Under the pieces are notes generated by a model. The model did not search any database. It was given only the letters and a program-made list of their open reading frames with translations, and was not told where the DNA came from. From positions 1 to 26,808 of the forward strand of contig JAVVEE010000032.1 of assembly GCA_032251315.1 (NCBI GenBank): DNA of 26,808 bases, read 5' to 3'. The translations under genes and the position numbers were made by a program. The first letter of the stretch is position 1. Every line of letters starts with the position of its first letter. Of the stretch, positions 1 through 7,874 are shown in pieces. The stretch is from LH-M37 sp032251315. Its GTDB lineage: Bacteria > Pseudomonadota > Gammaproteobacteria > SZUA-229.

Positions 1-12
1 TGAGATAGTTTC

Positions 13-39
13 CCCGGATTACGCTATGCTGCATCCGGG
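13..39. repeat. Short interrupted palindrome (REP-like)
   Basis: The 7-base arms CCCGGAT (13-19) and ATCCGGG (33-39) are perfect inverted repeats around a 13-base loop. The form, with CCCGGAT arms and a loop ending in GCTGC, resembles dispersed short palindromes found between genes in many gammaproteobacteria. It lies downstream of the metallopeptidase gene read on the minus strand, so it may also act as a transcript 3' end structure. I saw no second copy in this window. Confidence 0.45.
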
Positions 40-190
40 CTACTTGCTCATGATACCGATTAAAACGCCACTATAAACTCATCCTACTGTTTGAAGTTCC
101 TGTCCTGTAGTTTTGCCATCCATATTTTTGCCGTGTTGCCGCCTGCTGTTCCGGCGAGGCTGCTTCGGGGTGAAATGCGGGTTGTTATTT

Positions 191-625
191 TTAACCGGGC
201 GGATGTTCCAGAATAAGTTCGACCGGTTCGAAGCGCTGGTTAATCTGTTTGAAGGCGCGCAGTTCCAGCACGCCGACGGTATTGAGTGAAACAATCAGAT
301 AATAGGCCTCGGGGTACTGGTGCTGAGCCTGGTCCAGTGCGGAGGGAACTGCGCTGCTGTGAGGATGGGAGTGCACAATCGCCAGTAGCTCTTCGCCCTG
401 TTCGCGCATGGCTTTCATCGCGGCAATTTGCGCCGGTTCATCCATGCTGAAGCGGGTTGCTGTATCCACGGCCACATTAGGCACCGGGTAATAATTTTTG
501 GCCTGATGATCTTGTGCGCCGATTAGACCGCAAATCTCGTTTTCGGGATTGTGCTGGGCATGAGCCAGTATCTGATTGGCCAGTTGACGGGGAATCACCA
601 GTGTTGAGCTTGTTTCTGTGTTCAT
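191..625 (-). CDS. JAMM/MPN (M67 family) metallopeptidase
   Basis: This 144-residue protein is a stand-alone JAB1/MPN domain. The full zinc site is visible: Glu30 in the NEICGLIG segment, and His85-x-His87-x7-Ser95-x2-Asp98 (HSHPHSSAVPSALD). Family members are isopeptidases or peptidases that release groups from the C-terminal glycine of ubiquitin-like or sulfur-carrier proteins, as Mec+ does for CysO in mycobacteria. It lies 31 bases downstream of the MoeB/ThiF-like gene on the same strand, which fits a shared sulfur-carrier pathway. The carrier itself (a ThiS/MoaD-like protein) is not in the window. No N-terminal signal peptide is seen, so it is probably cytoplasmic. The domain call is firm; the substrate is inferred. 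Confidence 0.9.
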   Translation of the reverse strand: MNTETSSTLVIPRQLANQILAHAQHNPENEICGLIGAQDHQAKNYYPVPNVAVDTATRFSMDEPAQIAAMKAMREQGEELLAIVHSHPHSSAVPSALDQAQHQYPEAYYLIVSLNTVGVLELRAFKQINQRFEPVELILEHPPG

Positions 626-656
626 ATTATTTCTTCTTGTTATGAAAACATCGGGG

Positions 657-1409
657 TTAAGAATCGGGTGTGCCGCAGACCGGGCAGTGGGGGTCTTTTT
701 TGAAATTCATCGAACGCCATTGCAGTGAAAGGGCGTCGAATAATAAAAGACGTCCGTACAGCGGTTCGCCAATCTTGCAGATGAGTTTGATCGCTTCCAG
801 CGCCTGCATGCTGCCGATAACGCCAACCACGGGTGCGAGCACGCCGCTTTCGCTACAGGTCTGGACGTCTTCGCCTTGTTCGGGATAGAGGCAGCTGTAA
901 CAGGGGCAGTCACTGTCGCGACTGTCGAAGACGCTGATCTGCCCTTCGAACTGAATGGCTGCGCCCGAGACCAGCGGTTTTTTATGCTGGACGCAGGCGC
1001 GGTTGATGGCAAAGCGGGTGGCAAAATTATCCGAGGCGTCGAGGATGATGTCCGCGCGCTGAACCTGCTCAGCCAATGCCGCTTCATTCAGGCGCTGATC
1101 AATGGTGACAATATCGATATCGGGATTGATCGCCAGCAGGTTGCTTTTGGCCGAGGCCACCTTGCGCTCGCCGATGTTGTGCTGGTGGTGAATAATCTGA
1201 CGTTGCAGGTTGCTAAGTTCGACGCTGTCATCATCGACCAGCGTCAGCTGGCCCACGCCGGCGCCGGCCAGGTACAGCGCCGCAGGCGAACCCAGTCCAC
1301 CCAGCCCGATAATCAGGACATGGGCATCAGCGAGTGCCTGCTGACCTTCGATCCCCATCTGGGGCAGCATAATGTGGCGGCTATAGCGCAGGAGTTGATC
1401 ATCGTTCAT
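657..1409 (-). CDS. moeB: MoeB/ThiF-family E1-like adenylyltransferase
   Basis: This 250-residue protein activates the C-terminal glycine of a ubiquitin-like sulfur carrier (MoaD or ThiS) by adenylation. Visible features are the nucleotide-binding GLGGLGSP (35-42), DDDSVELSNLQRQ (59-71), the DASDN segment with the catalytic-type Asp127, two zinc-binding pairs (Cys170/Cys173 and Cys242/Cys245) and Cys185 in CSESGV, at the thioester position seen in ThiF-type enzymes. The length matches MoeB without a rhodanese extension. The position downstream of hemA-prfA-prmC matches the moeB gene of Pseudomonas. MoeB and ThiF cannot be separated by sequence alone, so the symbol follows gene order. No clear Shine-Dalgarno sequence precedes the ATG. 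Confidence 0.88.
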   Translation of the reverse strand: MNDDQLLRYSRHIMLPQMGIEGQQALADAHVLIIGLGGLGSPAALYLAGAGVGQLTLVDDDSVELSNLQRQIIHHQHNIGERKVASAKSNLLAINPDIDIVTIDQRLNEAALAEQVQRADIILDASDNFATRFAINRACVQHKKPLVSGAAIQFEGQISVFDSRDSDCPCYSCLYPEQGEDVQTCSESGVLAPVVGVIGSMQALEAIKLICKIGEPLYGRLLLFDALSLQWRSMNFKKDPHCPVCGTPDS

Positions 1410-1485
1410 GGGGGGTATTGTAGCAAACTCGACATTGCGAAATCGCAGATTTACAGGCGTGCGCAGGCCCTGGAAAAATCAGGAG

Positions 1486-1887
1486 TTAAATATATTTGCG
1501 CCAGTTGTCCGGTCTGGGGTCAAGGTTGTGGTTGTCAGGCACCGGTTTGGCCAGAGAAAGTGAGTGCGGGTGCTGGCGATCGGTGTCGATGCCGAGGCTC
1601 GATCTCAGTGCACCTTCACAGTAGGCGATGATTTCACGCTTGCAGCGCATCGTCATATTGTGATGCAGGCTGAAGCCGACATCTTCCAGCGCGGCTTCGA
1701 GCATCTGCAGGGTGATGTCACGAACATCATAACGAACATGCAGAACATTAGGGCGCGTCTTATTCGCCAGCTCGATGCCGACAATATCAGCGAGCAGACG
1801 TACGGCCTTCTCGGCCTGGTCGGCTTCGGCCAGGGAGTGCGTGAAGCGTATCTCCCTGTTTTTGATGATGTCGTGACATAGTGGCAT
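1486..1887 (-). CDS. Unknown small protein with ferredoxin-like (HMA-type) fold pattern
   Basis: I do not recognise this 133-residue family. Residues about 11-77 show an apparent strand-helix-strand-strand-helix-strand order: IRFTHSL, a helix with AEADQAEKAVRLLADIVG, VLHVRYDV, then TLQMLEAALEDVGFSL. That resembles a heavy-metal-associated or related ferredoxin-like domain, but the CxxC metal motif after the first strand is missing. A helix with two Cys residues (CKREIIAYCEG, 82-92) and a polar His/Pro/Asp-rich tail follow. It is cytoplasmic by appearance. It sits 76 bases upstream of moeB on the same strand, so it may be co-transcribed with moeB and the JAMM peptidase. Opposite-strand ORFs over it look like shadows. 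Function unknown. Confidence 0.65.
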   Translation of the reverse strand: MPLCHDIIKNREIRFTHSLAEADQAEKAVRLLADIVGIELANKTRPNVLHVRYDVRDITLQMLEAALEDVGFSLHHNMTMRCKREIIAYCEGALRSSLGIDTDRQHPHSLSLAKPVPDNHNLDPRPDNWRKYI

Positions 1888-2029
1888 GATCCAAATCTAG
1901 GTCAGGTGAGTATGAATAGCAAGCAGTTTGTATTTATGGGGAAAGGCGAGGTGGTGGCCAAGCATAAGCAAGGTGATTGTTAATTCAATATTTTAGCAGC
2001 GGTTCGGGCTGTTTTGCAGTTAGCAGTGA

Positions 2030-2542
2030 TTAATAATATTTATACTTGGGTTCGGTTCGGGTTTTGATCTCACCGGTGGTTCCGATGACTTTTACCCCGG
2101 TAATGATGTCCGTATTGCCGAGGCAGTGAAACTCAAACGGCTTGCGTTCCAAGACAGAGATGTCATTAGCCAGAATGGTGATGGCGGTGGACACGGAAGC
2201 TCCACATGTGCCGTCCAGGCTGTAATTGAATATGTGCGGTTCAAGTATAACCGTGAATTTTTTCGAGCTCAGCTTGCACTCTTTGGTTAAAGAGCGAGCG
2301 TCGACGATCTTGCCATTCTTGATTTCCACCAGATCCCAGGGGCTGTAGGTGCCGTCAGCATCTGAGTATTTGAAATCCTTTTCTTTCCCGTCCTTGAGTA
2401 GAGTATTGGTGATGAGAAGAAAATCTTTAGCGGTATTACATTCGTAGGTGAGCAGCGGAAAATGGTCTTTGGCGACAGCATTTAAGGTATAGAAACTCAA
2501 TGCCCAGAAAAGGGAGATAAAAAATATAGTTTTTGAAATCAT
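2030..2542 (-). CDS. Secreted or periplasmic protein of unknown function
   Basis: This is an unrecognised protein of 170 residues from the internal ATG at 2542. I prefer that start because it opens directly into a signal peptide (MISKTIFFISLFWALSF, cleavage near AVA-KDH). The reading frame also extends 20 residues upstream to an ATG at 2602. Neither start has a strong ribosome binding site. The mature part has four Cys residues (in YECN, TKEC, DGTC and FHCLG), which suggests two disulfides in the periplasm. It is lysine- and AT-rich compared with the flanking prmC and moeB genes, and it interrupts the conserved prmC-moeB neighbourhood. It may therefore be a later insertion. Function unknown. 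Confidence 0.6.
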   Translation of the reverse strand: MISKTIFFISLFWALSFYTLNAVAKDHFPLLTYECNTAKDFLLITNTLLKDGKEKDFKYSDADGTYSPWDLVEIKNGKIVDARSLTKECKLSSKKFTVILEPHIFNYSLDGTCGASVSTAITILANDISVLERKPFEFHCLGNTDIITGVKVIGTTGEIKTRTEPKYKYY

Positions 2543-2682
2543 TTTAACCAACGCTAACGCGACCCCCCGAGTGAAGTTTTCTATACTGCTTTTTTTTACC
2601 ATATTTCAAAGTATATATGTTACAGAGCGTTTTTGGGGGTGACAACGCAAATAAAAGTAATCGTGGCCTGCGCTGTAGCGCC

Positions 2683-3522
2683 TTATCTGCCCGCCGTTAT
2701 TCGGGGCTGTGCCGACAAATCCTCCCGCTGAATAATGTGCTGGAAATGGTGTCGGCTGAGACAGTCATAGAGTGCCTGTTTCTGGTCATAGCCGTGTTCA
2801 AAAATCAGCCAGCCGTCCCGGCTTAAATGGCGTTTGGCTTGCGAGGTGATATGTTCAATGGCATCCATGCCGGTGTCGCCGGAAATCAGTGCGCCGGGGG
2901 GTTCGAAGCGTACATCACCCTGAGACAGGTGTGCGTCGTGCCGGGCAATGTAGGGCGGATTGCTGATGATCAGGTCAAAGCCCTGTGGTTCAATCTGTTC
3001 GAACCAGTGGCTTTTGATGAACTGGATATTGCTGATCTGATGCCTGCGGGCATTTTCGGTAGCGACAGCAAGGGCCTCCTCTGAAACATCCGTGGCCGTT
3101 ATGTCCCAGTCGGGTTTTTCGCCGGCGAGGGCGACGGCGATGGCGCCACTGCCGGTGCCCAGATCGATCAGCTTGAGTTTTTTCCGGCTGGAAAATTTAT
3201 CCAGAACAAACTCGACCAGCAGCTCCGTTTCCGGTCTGGGAATGAGCGTGGCCGGGGTCACCCTGAAATCCAGCGACCAGAACTCCTTGTGGCCGGTCAG
3301 ATACGCCACCGGCACACCGGAGCGGCGCTGTTCGATCAGCTGTTCAAAGTTCAGGGCCTGCTTCTCATCCAGGGTTTTCTCGGGCCATGCCAGAAGGTGA
3401 GTGGCGCTGCACTCCAGTGCATGACGCAGCAGCACCTCGGCATCAAGGCGGGCGGAGGCGGAAGTTTCTGCCAGTGTATCAGTGGCCGCTTTGATGGCCT
3501 GAGCAATGTTGGGTCGGGGCAT
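2683..3522 (-). CDS. prmC: Peptide chain release factor N5-glutamine methyltransferase
   Basis: PrmC (HemK) transfers a methyl group from S-adenosylmethionine to the glutamine of the GGQ motif in RF1 and RF2. The protein has 279 residues, the usual family length. A helical N-terminal substrate-binding domain is followed by a Rossmann methyltransferase with the AdoMet loop DLGTGSGA (120-127) and the diagnostic NPPY motif at 188-191, which positions the glutamine amide. It begins 11 bases after prfA, the gene for its own substrate, on the same strand, so coupled expression is likely. Confidence 0.96.
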   Translation of the reverse strand: MPRPNIAQAIKAATDTLAETSASARLDAEVLLRHALECSATHLLAWPEKTLDEKQALNFEQLIEQRRSGVPVAYLTGHKEFWSLDFRVTPATLIPRPETELLVEFVLDKFSSRKKLKLIDLGTGSGAIAVALAGEKPDWDITATDVSEEALAVATENARRHQISNIQFIKSHWFEQIEPQGFDLIISNPPYIARHDAHLSQGDVRFEPPGALISGDTGMDAIEHITSQAKRHLSRDGWLIFEHGYDQKQALYDCLSRHHFQHIIQREDLSAQPRITAGR

Positions 3523-3533
3523 TATTGCGGAGA

Positions 3534-4616
3534 TTATTCGGCCAGAGAAGCCAGCAGCTCGGCCTGGTATTCGTTAATCAGGGGATCAATAATCTGATCC
3601 ATGTCACCGGCGGTAAATTCATCCAGCTTATACAGTGTCAAATTGATACGGTGGTCGGTGACCCGACCCTGAGGGAAATTGTAGGTGCGAATGCGTTCGG
3701 AGCGGTCGCCGCTGCCCACCAGGCTTTTTCGGGTCTGGGCCTGTTCCGAGCGTTGCTTTTCCAGCCTGACATCCATGATGCGCGCCTGCAGTAGCGACAG
3801 CGCTCGCGCCTTATTTTTGTGCTGCGAACGTTCGTTCTGGCATTCCACAATAGTGCCGGTAGGAATATGGGTGAGCCGTACCGCCGAGTCGGTCTTGTTG
3901 ATGTGCTGCCCGCCCGCGCCGGAGGCCCGGTAGGTGTCTACACGTAAATCGGCCGACTTGATTTCAATTTGTTCCACGTCAGCGATTTCCGGCATGACCG
4001 CGACCGTCGCCGCCGAAGTGTGGACCCGGCCCTGTGATTCCGTTTCCGGTACGCGTTGCACGCGGTGAGCGCCCGATTCAAATTTCAGCCGGGAATAGGC
4101 CCCCTCACCGATAATGCGCGCGATGATCTCCTTGTAACCGCCGTGTTCGCCCAGATTCTGATTAATGATCTCGATCTGCCAGTTTTTTGTTTCGGCATAA
4201 CGCGAATACATACGAAACAGGTCGCCGGCAAAGATAGCCGCTTCATCACCACCGGTACCCGCCCGCACTTCCAGGAAGACGTTGCTGTTATCGTAGGGGT
4301 CGGTGGGCAAGAGCAGCTTCTGTAGCTCAAGCCCCAGGTTTTCGATGTCCCTGCCGGCCTTCTTCCGCTCTTCTTCGGCCATTTCGCGTAAATCGGGGTC
4401 CTTGTCCCTGAGCATCTCCTCGGCATTGGCGAGTTCATGCTGGGCGTCCAGATAGTGTTTGTAGCAGGTCACCACCGGTTCGAGCTGCGCATACTCTTTT
4501 GACATGTCACGGAAGGCATTTTGATTAGACATGACGTCAGGTTCGGACATGAGGCTGGCTAATTCTTCATGACGGTCAATCAGGTTGTTTAATTTGTTAA
4601 CTATCGATTCTTTCAA
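3534..4616 (-). CDS. prfA: Peptide chain release factor 1
   Basis: RF1 reads UAA and UAG stop codons and triggers peptide release in the ribosome. The 360-residue protein is full length. The peptidyl-transferase-centre motif GGQ is at 235-237 inside GAGGQHINKTDSAVR. The codon-recognition tripeptide region is RVPETESQGRVHTSAATVAVMPE, so the PxT tripeptide reads Pro-Glu-Thr (190-192). The N-terminal part is a long helical domain. The gene lies 31 bases after hemA and 11 bases before prmC, the usual order. Confidence 0.97.
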   Translation of the reverse strand: MKESIVNKLNNLIDRHEELASLMSEPDVMSNQNAFRDMSKEYAQLEPVVTCYKHYLDAQHELANAEEMLRDKDPDLREMAEEERKKAGRDIENLGLELQKLLLPTDPYDNSNVFLEVRAGTGGDEAAIFAGDLFRMYSRYAETKNWQIEIINQNLGEHGGYKEIIARIIGEGAYSRLKFESGAHRVQRVPETESQGRVHTSAATVAVMPEIADVEQIEIKSADLRVDTYRASGAGGQHINKTDSAVRLTHIPTGTIVECQNERSQHKNKARALSLLQARIMDVRLEKQRSEQAQTRKSLVGSGDRSERIRTYNFPQGRVTDHRINLTLYKLDEFTAGDMDQIIDPLINEYQAELLASLAE

Positions 4617-4647
4617 TGAGGTTTCCTGGGATTATGGCTTCCGGGCG

Positions 4648-5937
4648 TTATTTGTTTCGGCTTTCATCGTCATCGCTGTTAATCAGCAGCTGTTTGGCGG
4701 CATTGATCAATTCACGATTGTTTTCTTCGCAGGCTTTTCGGATAGACGTACAGGGCCGATGCAGAAATTTATTGGTGAGCGTGTGCGCAAGAAACTCAAG
4801 GGCTTTCTCCGGCGATTCGCCGGCGGCCACCTGTTTAAGGGCCTTGTTGAGCACTTCCTGGCTCATGCTCCGGGTGGAGCTGCGTAACTCGGAAATCAGA
4901 TCAACCGAATCCAGGGAGCGCTGCCAGTTGAGAAAGTGGTGCACCTCTTCATCAATAATATCATGCGCCTGTTCGGCCGCCTGCTGGCGCGATTGCAGAT
5001 TTTCATCAATGACGTCCTGCAAATCGTCGACCGCATACAGATAGACATCATCCAGTGAGGCGACTTCAGCCTCGATATCGCGGGGCACCGCCAGATCGAC
5101 CATGAAAATAGGCTGGCGTTTTCGTATTTTCAGCGCTCTTTCAACCGTGCCCTTGCCCAGCACGGGCAGAGGGCTGGCGGTGGAGGCGATGACAATGTCG
5201 GCCCGGTGCAGATGCTCGGCGATCTGGGGCAGGCGGATGGCCTCGGCGTTAAATTCTTCAGCCAGATTTTCGGCGCGTTCAAGGCTGCGGTTGGCGATAA
5301 TCATGTGTTTGATTTTCTGGCTGTGCAAATGCCGGGCGGTGAGTTCGATGGTTTCACCGGCACCGATCAGCAGCGCCGTGGACTGGTTCAGCTCACCGAA
5401 AATCTGTTTCGCCAGGCTGACCGCGGCAAAGGCGACTGAGACCGGGCTGGAACCGATGGCGGTGTCGGTGCGCACCTGTTTGGCGACGGCAAAACTGTGC
5501 TGGAAGAGCTTTCCCAGCAAGCGCCCCAGCGTGCCCTGCTGCCGAGCCATGGAGTAGGCCTCTTTCATCTGCCCGGCAATCTGGGGTTCACCCAACACCA
5601 TGGAGTCCAGTCCGCAGGTTACCGACATCGCATGGCGAATGGTTTCATTGTGATTGTAGGTGTACAGGTGGCTTTTAATGGTGGAAGATTCAAGGCCATG
5701 GTAGGAACTGAACCAATCAATAATGGACTGGTCTGCATCTTTGCTCATCGCGCAATACAGCTCAGTACGGTTACAGGTTGATATAATCGCCGCTTCCTCA
5801 ACATCCTTGAGTTTGTGCAGGCTACTTAGGGCTTCAAGCAGGGTCTGCGGAGTAAAAGCCAGACGTTCACGCAGTTTAAGGGGCGTGGTCTTGTGGTTAA
5901 TGCCCAGGGTGATCAGGCTCGGGGTTTTCGATGACAT
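4648..5937 (-). CDS. hemA: Glutamyl-tRNA reductase
   Basis: HemA reduces glutamyl-tRNA(Glu) to glutamate-1-semialdehyde with NADPH, the first committed step of C5-pathway haem synthesis. The 429-residue protein has the catalytic-domain segment STCNRTELY with nucleophile Cys55, the signature GLDSMVLGEPQI (109-120), the NADPH-binding IGAGE at 191-195 and a helical C-terminal dimerisation domain. It is the first gene of the minus-strand cluster and is divergent from the TPR lipoprotein gene. No obvious Shine-Dalgarno sequence is seen before the ATG, so its efficiency may depend on leader context. Confidence 0.97.
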   Translation of the reverse strand: MSSKTPSLITLGINHKTTPLKLRERLAFTPQTLLEALSSLHKLKDVEEAAIISTCNRTELYCAMSKDADQSIIDWFSSYHGLESSTIKSHLYTYNHNETIRHAMSVTCGLDSMVLGEPQIAGQMKEAYSMARQQGTLGRLLGKLFQHSFAVAKQVRTDTAIGSSPVSVAFAAVSLAKQIFGELNQSTALLIGAGETIELTARHLHSQKIKHMIIANRSLERAENLAEEFNAEAIRLPQIAEHLHRADIVIASTASPLPVLGKGTVERALKIRKRQPIFMVDLAVPRDIEAEVASLDDVYLYAVDDLQDVIDENLQSRQQAAEQAHDIIDEEVHHFLNWQRSLDSVDLISELRSSTRSMSQEVLNKALKQVAAGESPEKALEFLAHTLTNKFLHRPCTSIRKACEENNRELINAAKQLLINSDDDESRNK

Positions 5938-5963
5938 ATATAACAGCTGGTGCGTAAACGCGT

Positions 5964-5992
5964 ATTTTGCGACAGGGCGAATTTTAACTCAA
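5964..5992 (-). promoter_or_regulatory. Candidate sigma-70 promoter of hemA
   Basis: Read on the minus strand, TTGAGT (5992-5987) and CAAAAT (5969-5964) are separated by 17 bases. This would start transcription near 5957, about 20 bases before the hemA ATG. The match is moderate, so this is a prediction only. Confidence 0.35.
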
Positions 5993-6119
5993 ATCGGACT
6001 GTCCTGAGATTGTAATTTACATCATATTATGTGTGCGGGCTTCAGCCATGAAGATAGAGGCGTGTTTTTTAAGATGTGGGCTGCTATTGTCAGCATCAAA
6101 TCGGGTGGTATTCAGTGCT

Positions 6120-7874
6120 ATGATTGATCGGATGAAAAAAATGATTGCGATAAACGCGTTTGAGTCAGCTTTTCTGCGCCCGCTCAGCTTCATGGCTATC
6201 GTAGCGGCGGTGCTGGTATTCAACAGTGCCTGTGCTTCGCTGAATAGTCCACCGGAAGAGATTTCTGCTGCGCCAGAAGTGGCCATGCTCGATGAAGAGC
6301 TGCTCTACAAACTGCTGGCGGCTGAATTTGCCGGCAACGCCGGTGATCTGGACAGTTCCGTTGATTATTATCTTCAGGCGGCCTATCTGAGTGAGGATGG
6401 CCGGATCACTGCCCGCGCCGCCTACATTGCCCTGTATAACAAGCAATACCCGCGCGTACTGGAACTGCTGGCGCGCTGGCGCGAACTGGAACCGGAAAAC
6501 CCCGATATCGACCGAATGTATGCCATCAGCTATCTGCAACTGCATCAGCCTGTGGAAGCGCTGCCCTATGTGCAGTCGATGCTGGCGCAGGTGAATGGTA
6601 GCCATAGTGAAAAAGCCATGGCGGTGAAGGAGTTGCTGGGCGCCGAGGTCGAGGCTGAGGATGCGCTGGTGCTGTTCGAAGCGCTGAATCAGGCGCAAGC
6701 CGATAACCCGCAGATGCTGATTCTGCAAGCCCGGTTCGCCTTGCAACTGGAGCAGCACGAAGCATCAATCAGCCTGCTGGATCGGGCGCTTGAGATTGAG
6801 CCGTCGCTGGTCGACGTGCACCTGATCAAGGCTCAAATCTATCTGGCGCAGGGAGATCGTGACAGAGCCAGGGCCGTGCTTGCGCAGGTGCTCGAGGAAC
6901 GCCCCGATGATTTTGCACTGCGCATGCAATATGCGCGCCTGCTGGTCGAGGACCGGGCTTATGAAGCCGCCAGCGAGCAGTACCGGATCGTGCAGCAAAA
7001 ACAGCCGGATAATGCTGAAGTATCGCTGAATCTGGCTCTGCTCTACATTGAAATCGATCAGCTCGATAAAGCCACCCGGTTGCTGGAGCACCTGCTGGAG
7101 CTGGATCAGAAGACCGATATCGCCTACTACTATCTGGGGCGCATTGCCCAGAACAGGGAGCAATACAAGGCGGCCATTGCACAATACATTCAGGTGAAAG
7201 AGGGGCCTTTTGCCTTCGAGGCGAGACTGCGTGTCGCCAGCCTTTTTGCCCAGCTGGATCGTGCCGATGAAGCCATCGAACAGTTACAGATTCTGGCGCA
7301 AGAGACTGATGAGTGGGCCGAGCGGGTGCGCATTTACCTCACCATGGGTGAAATCTATCGCAGTAATCACCGTTACAAGGAATCCTTTGAAATGTTCAGC
7401 CGCGCTCTGGCGGAGAACAGCGAGGACATCGATCTGCTGTATGCGCGCGCTTTAATCGCCGAAAAAGTGAATCGGGTTGATGTCGCCGAGGCGGATCTGC
7501 TCAAGGTTTTGTCCATGGAACCCGATAATGCCGATGCCCTGAATGCACTGGGTTACACCCTGGCTGATCGCACTGAACGTTATCAGGAAGCCAGAGACTA
7601 TATCCAGCGGGCGATTGCGCTGGTGCCGGAAGACCCCGCCATTATGGACAGTCTGGGCTGGGTCAATTACCGCATGGGTGAACTGCCCAAGGCGCTAAAA
7701 TGGCTGTCGAGGGCTTTTGATCAACTGGCCGATGCTGAAATTGCCGCGCATTATGGCGAGGTGCTGTGGCAGGCCGGTGAAAAAGACAAGGCGCGGAAGG
7801 TATGGCAGAAGGGGCAGGAGGCCAATGCCCGGCATCCGGTGCTGATGGAGACACTGCAAAGATTCAAGCCATGA
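6120..7874 (+). CDS. TPR-repeat outer-membrane lipoprotein, LbcA-like
   Basis: The frame opens at 6033. I chose the ATG at 6120 (584 residues) because GGTGG lies about 12 bases upstream and a lipoprotein signal follows, ending in VLVFNSAC with Cys38 as the lipidated residue. ATGs at 6132 and 6141 are alternatives. The rest is almost entirely tetratricopeptide-like helical pairs, for example around LNLALLYIEIDQLDKATRLL and NALGYTLADRTERYQEARDY. The gene lies between hemA and lolB, exactly like PA4667 (LbcA) of Pseudomonas aeruginosa. LbcA is a TPR lipoprotein that binds the CtpA protease and presents cell-wall hydrolases for degradation. Orthology is inferred from domain type and gene order; no ctpA is in the window. 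The stop overlaps the lolB start. Confidence 0.85.
   Translation: MIDRMKKMIAINAFESAFLRPLSFMAIVAAVLVFNSACASLNSPPEEISAAPEVAMLDEELLYKLLAAEFAGNAGDLDSSVDYYLQAAYLSEDGRITARAAYIALYNKQYPRVLELLARWRELEPENPDIDRMYAISYLQLHQPVEALPYVQSMLAQVNGSHSEKAMAVKELLGAEVEAEDALVLFEALNQAQADNPQMLILQARFALQLEQHEASISLLDRALEIEPSLVDVHLIKAQIYLAQGDRDRARAVLAQVLEERPDDFALRMQYARLLVEDRAYEAASEQYRIVQQKQPDNAEVSLNLALLYIEIDQLDKATRLLEHLLELDQKTDIAYYYLGRIAQNREQYKAAIAQYIQVKEGPFAFEARLRVASLFAQLDRADEAIEQLQILAQETDEWAERVRIYLTMGEIYRSNHRYKESFEMFSRALAENSEDIDLLYARALIAEKVNRVDVAEADLLKVLSMEPDNADALNALGYTLADRTERYQEARDYIQRAIALVPEDPAIMDSLGWVNYRMGELPKALKWLSRAFDQLADAEIAAHYGEVLWQAGEKDKARKVWQKGQEANARHPVLMETLQRFKP

Noticed and set aside
876..1631. 251-codon frame on the plus strand
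   Set aside because: It lies opposite moeB and the 133-residue gene, both of which have stronger support. Its translation shows no family motif.
7802..7870. N-terminal extension of lolB
   Set aside because: It lies within the upstream TPR gene. The ATG at 7871 gives a normal lipoprotein signal and a typical ATGA overlap.
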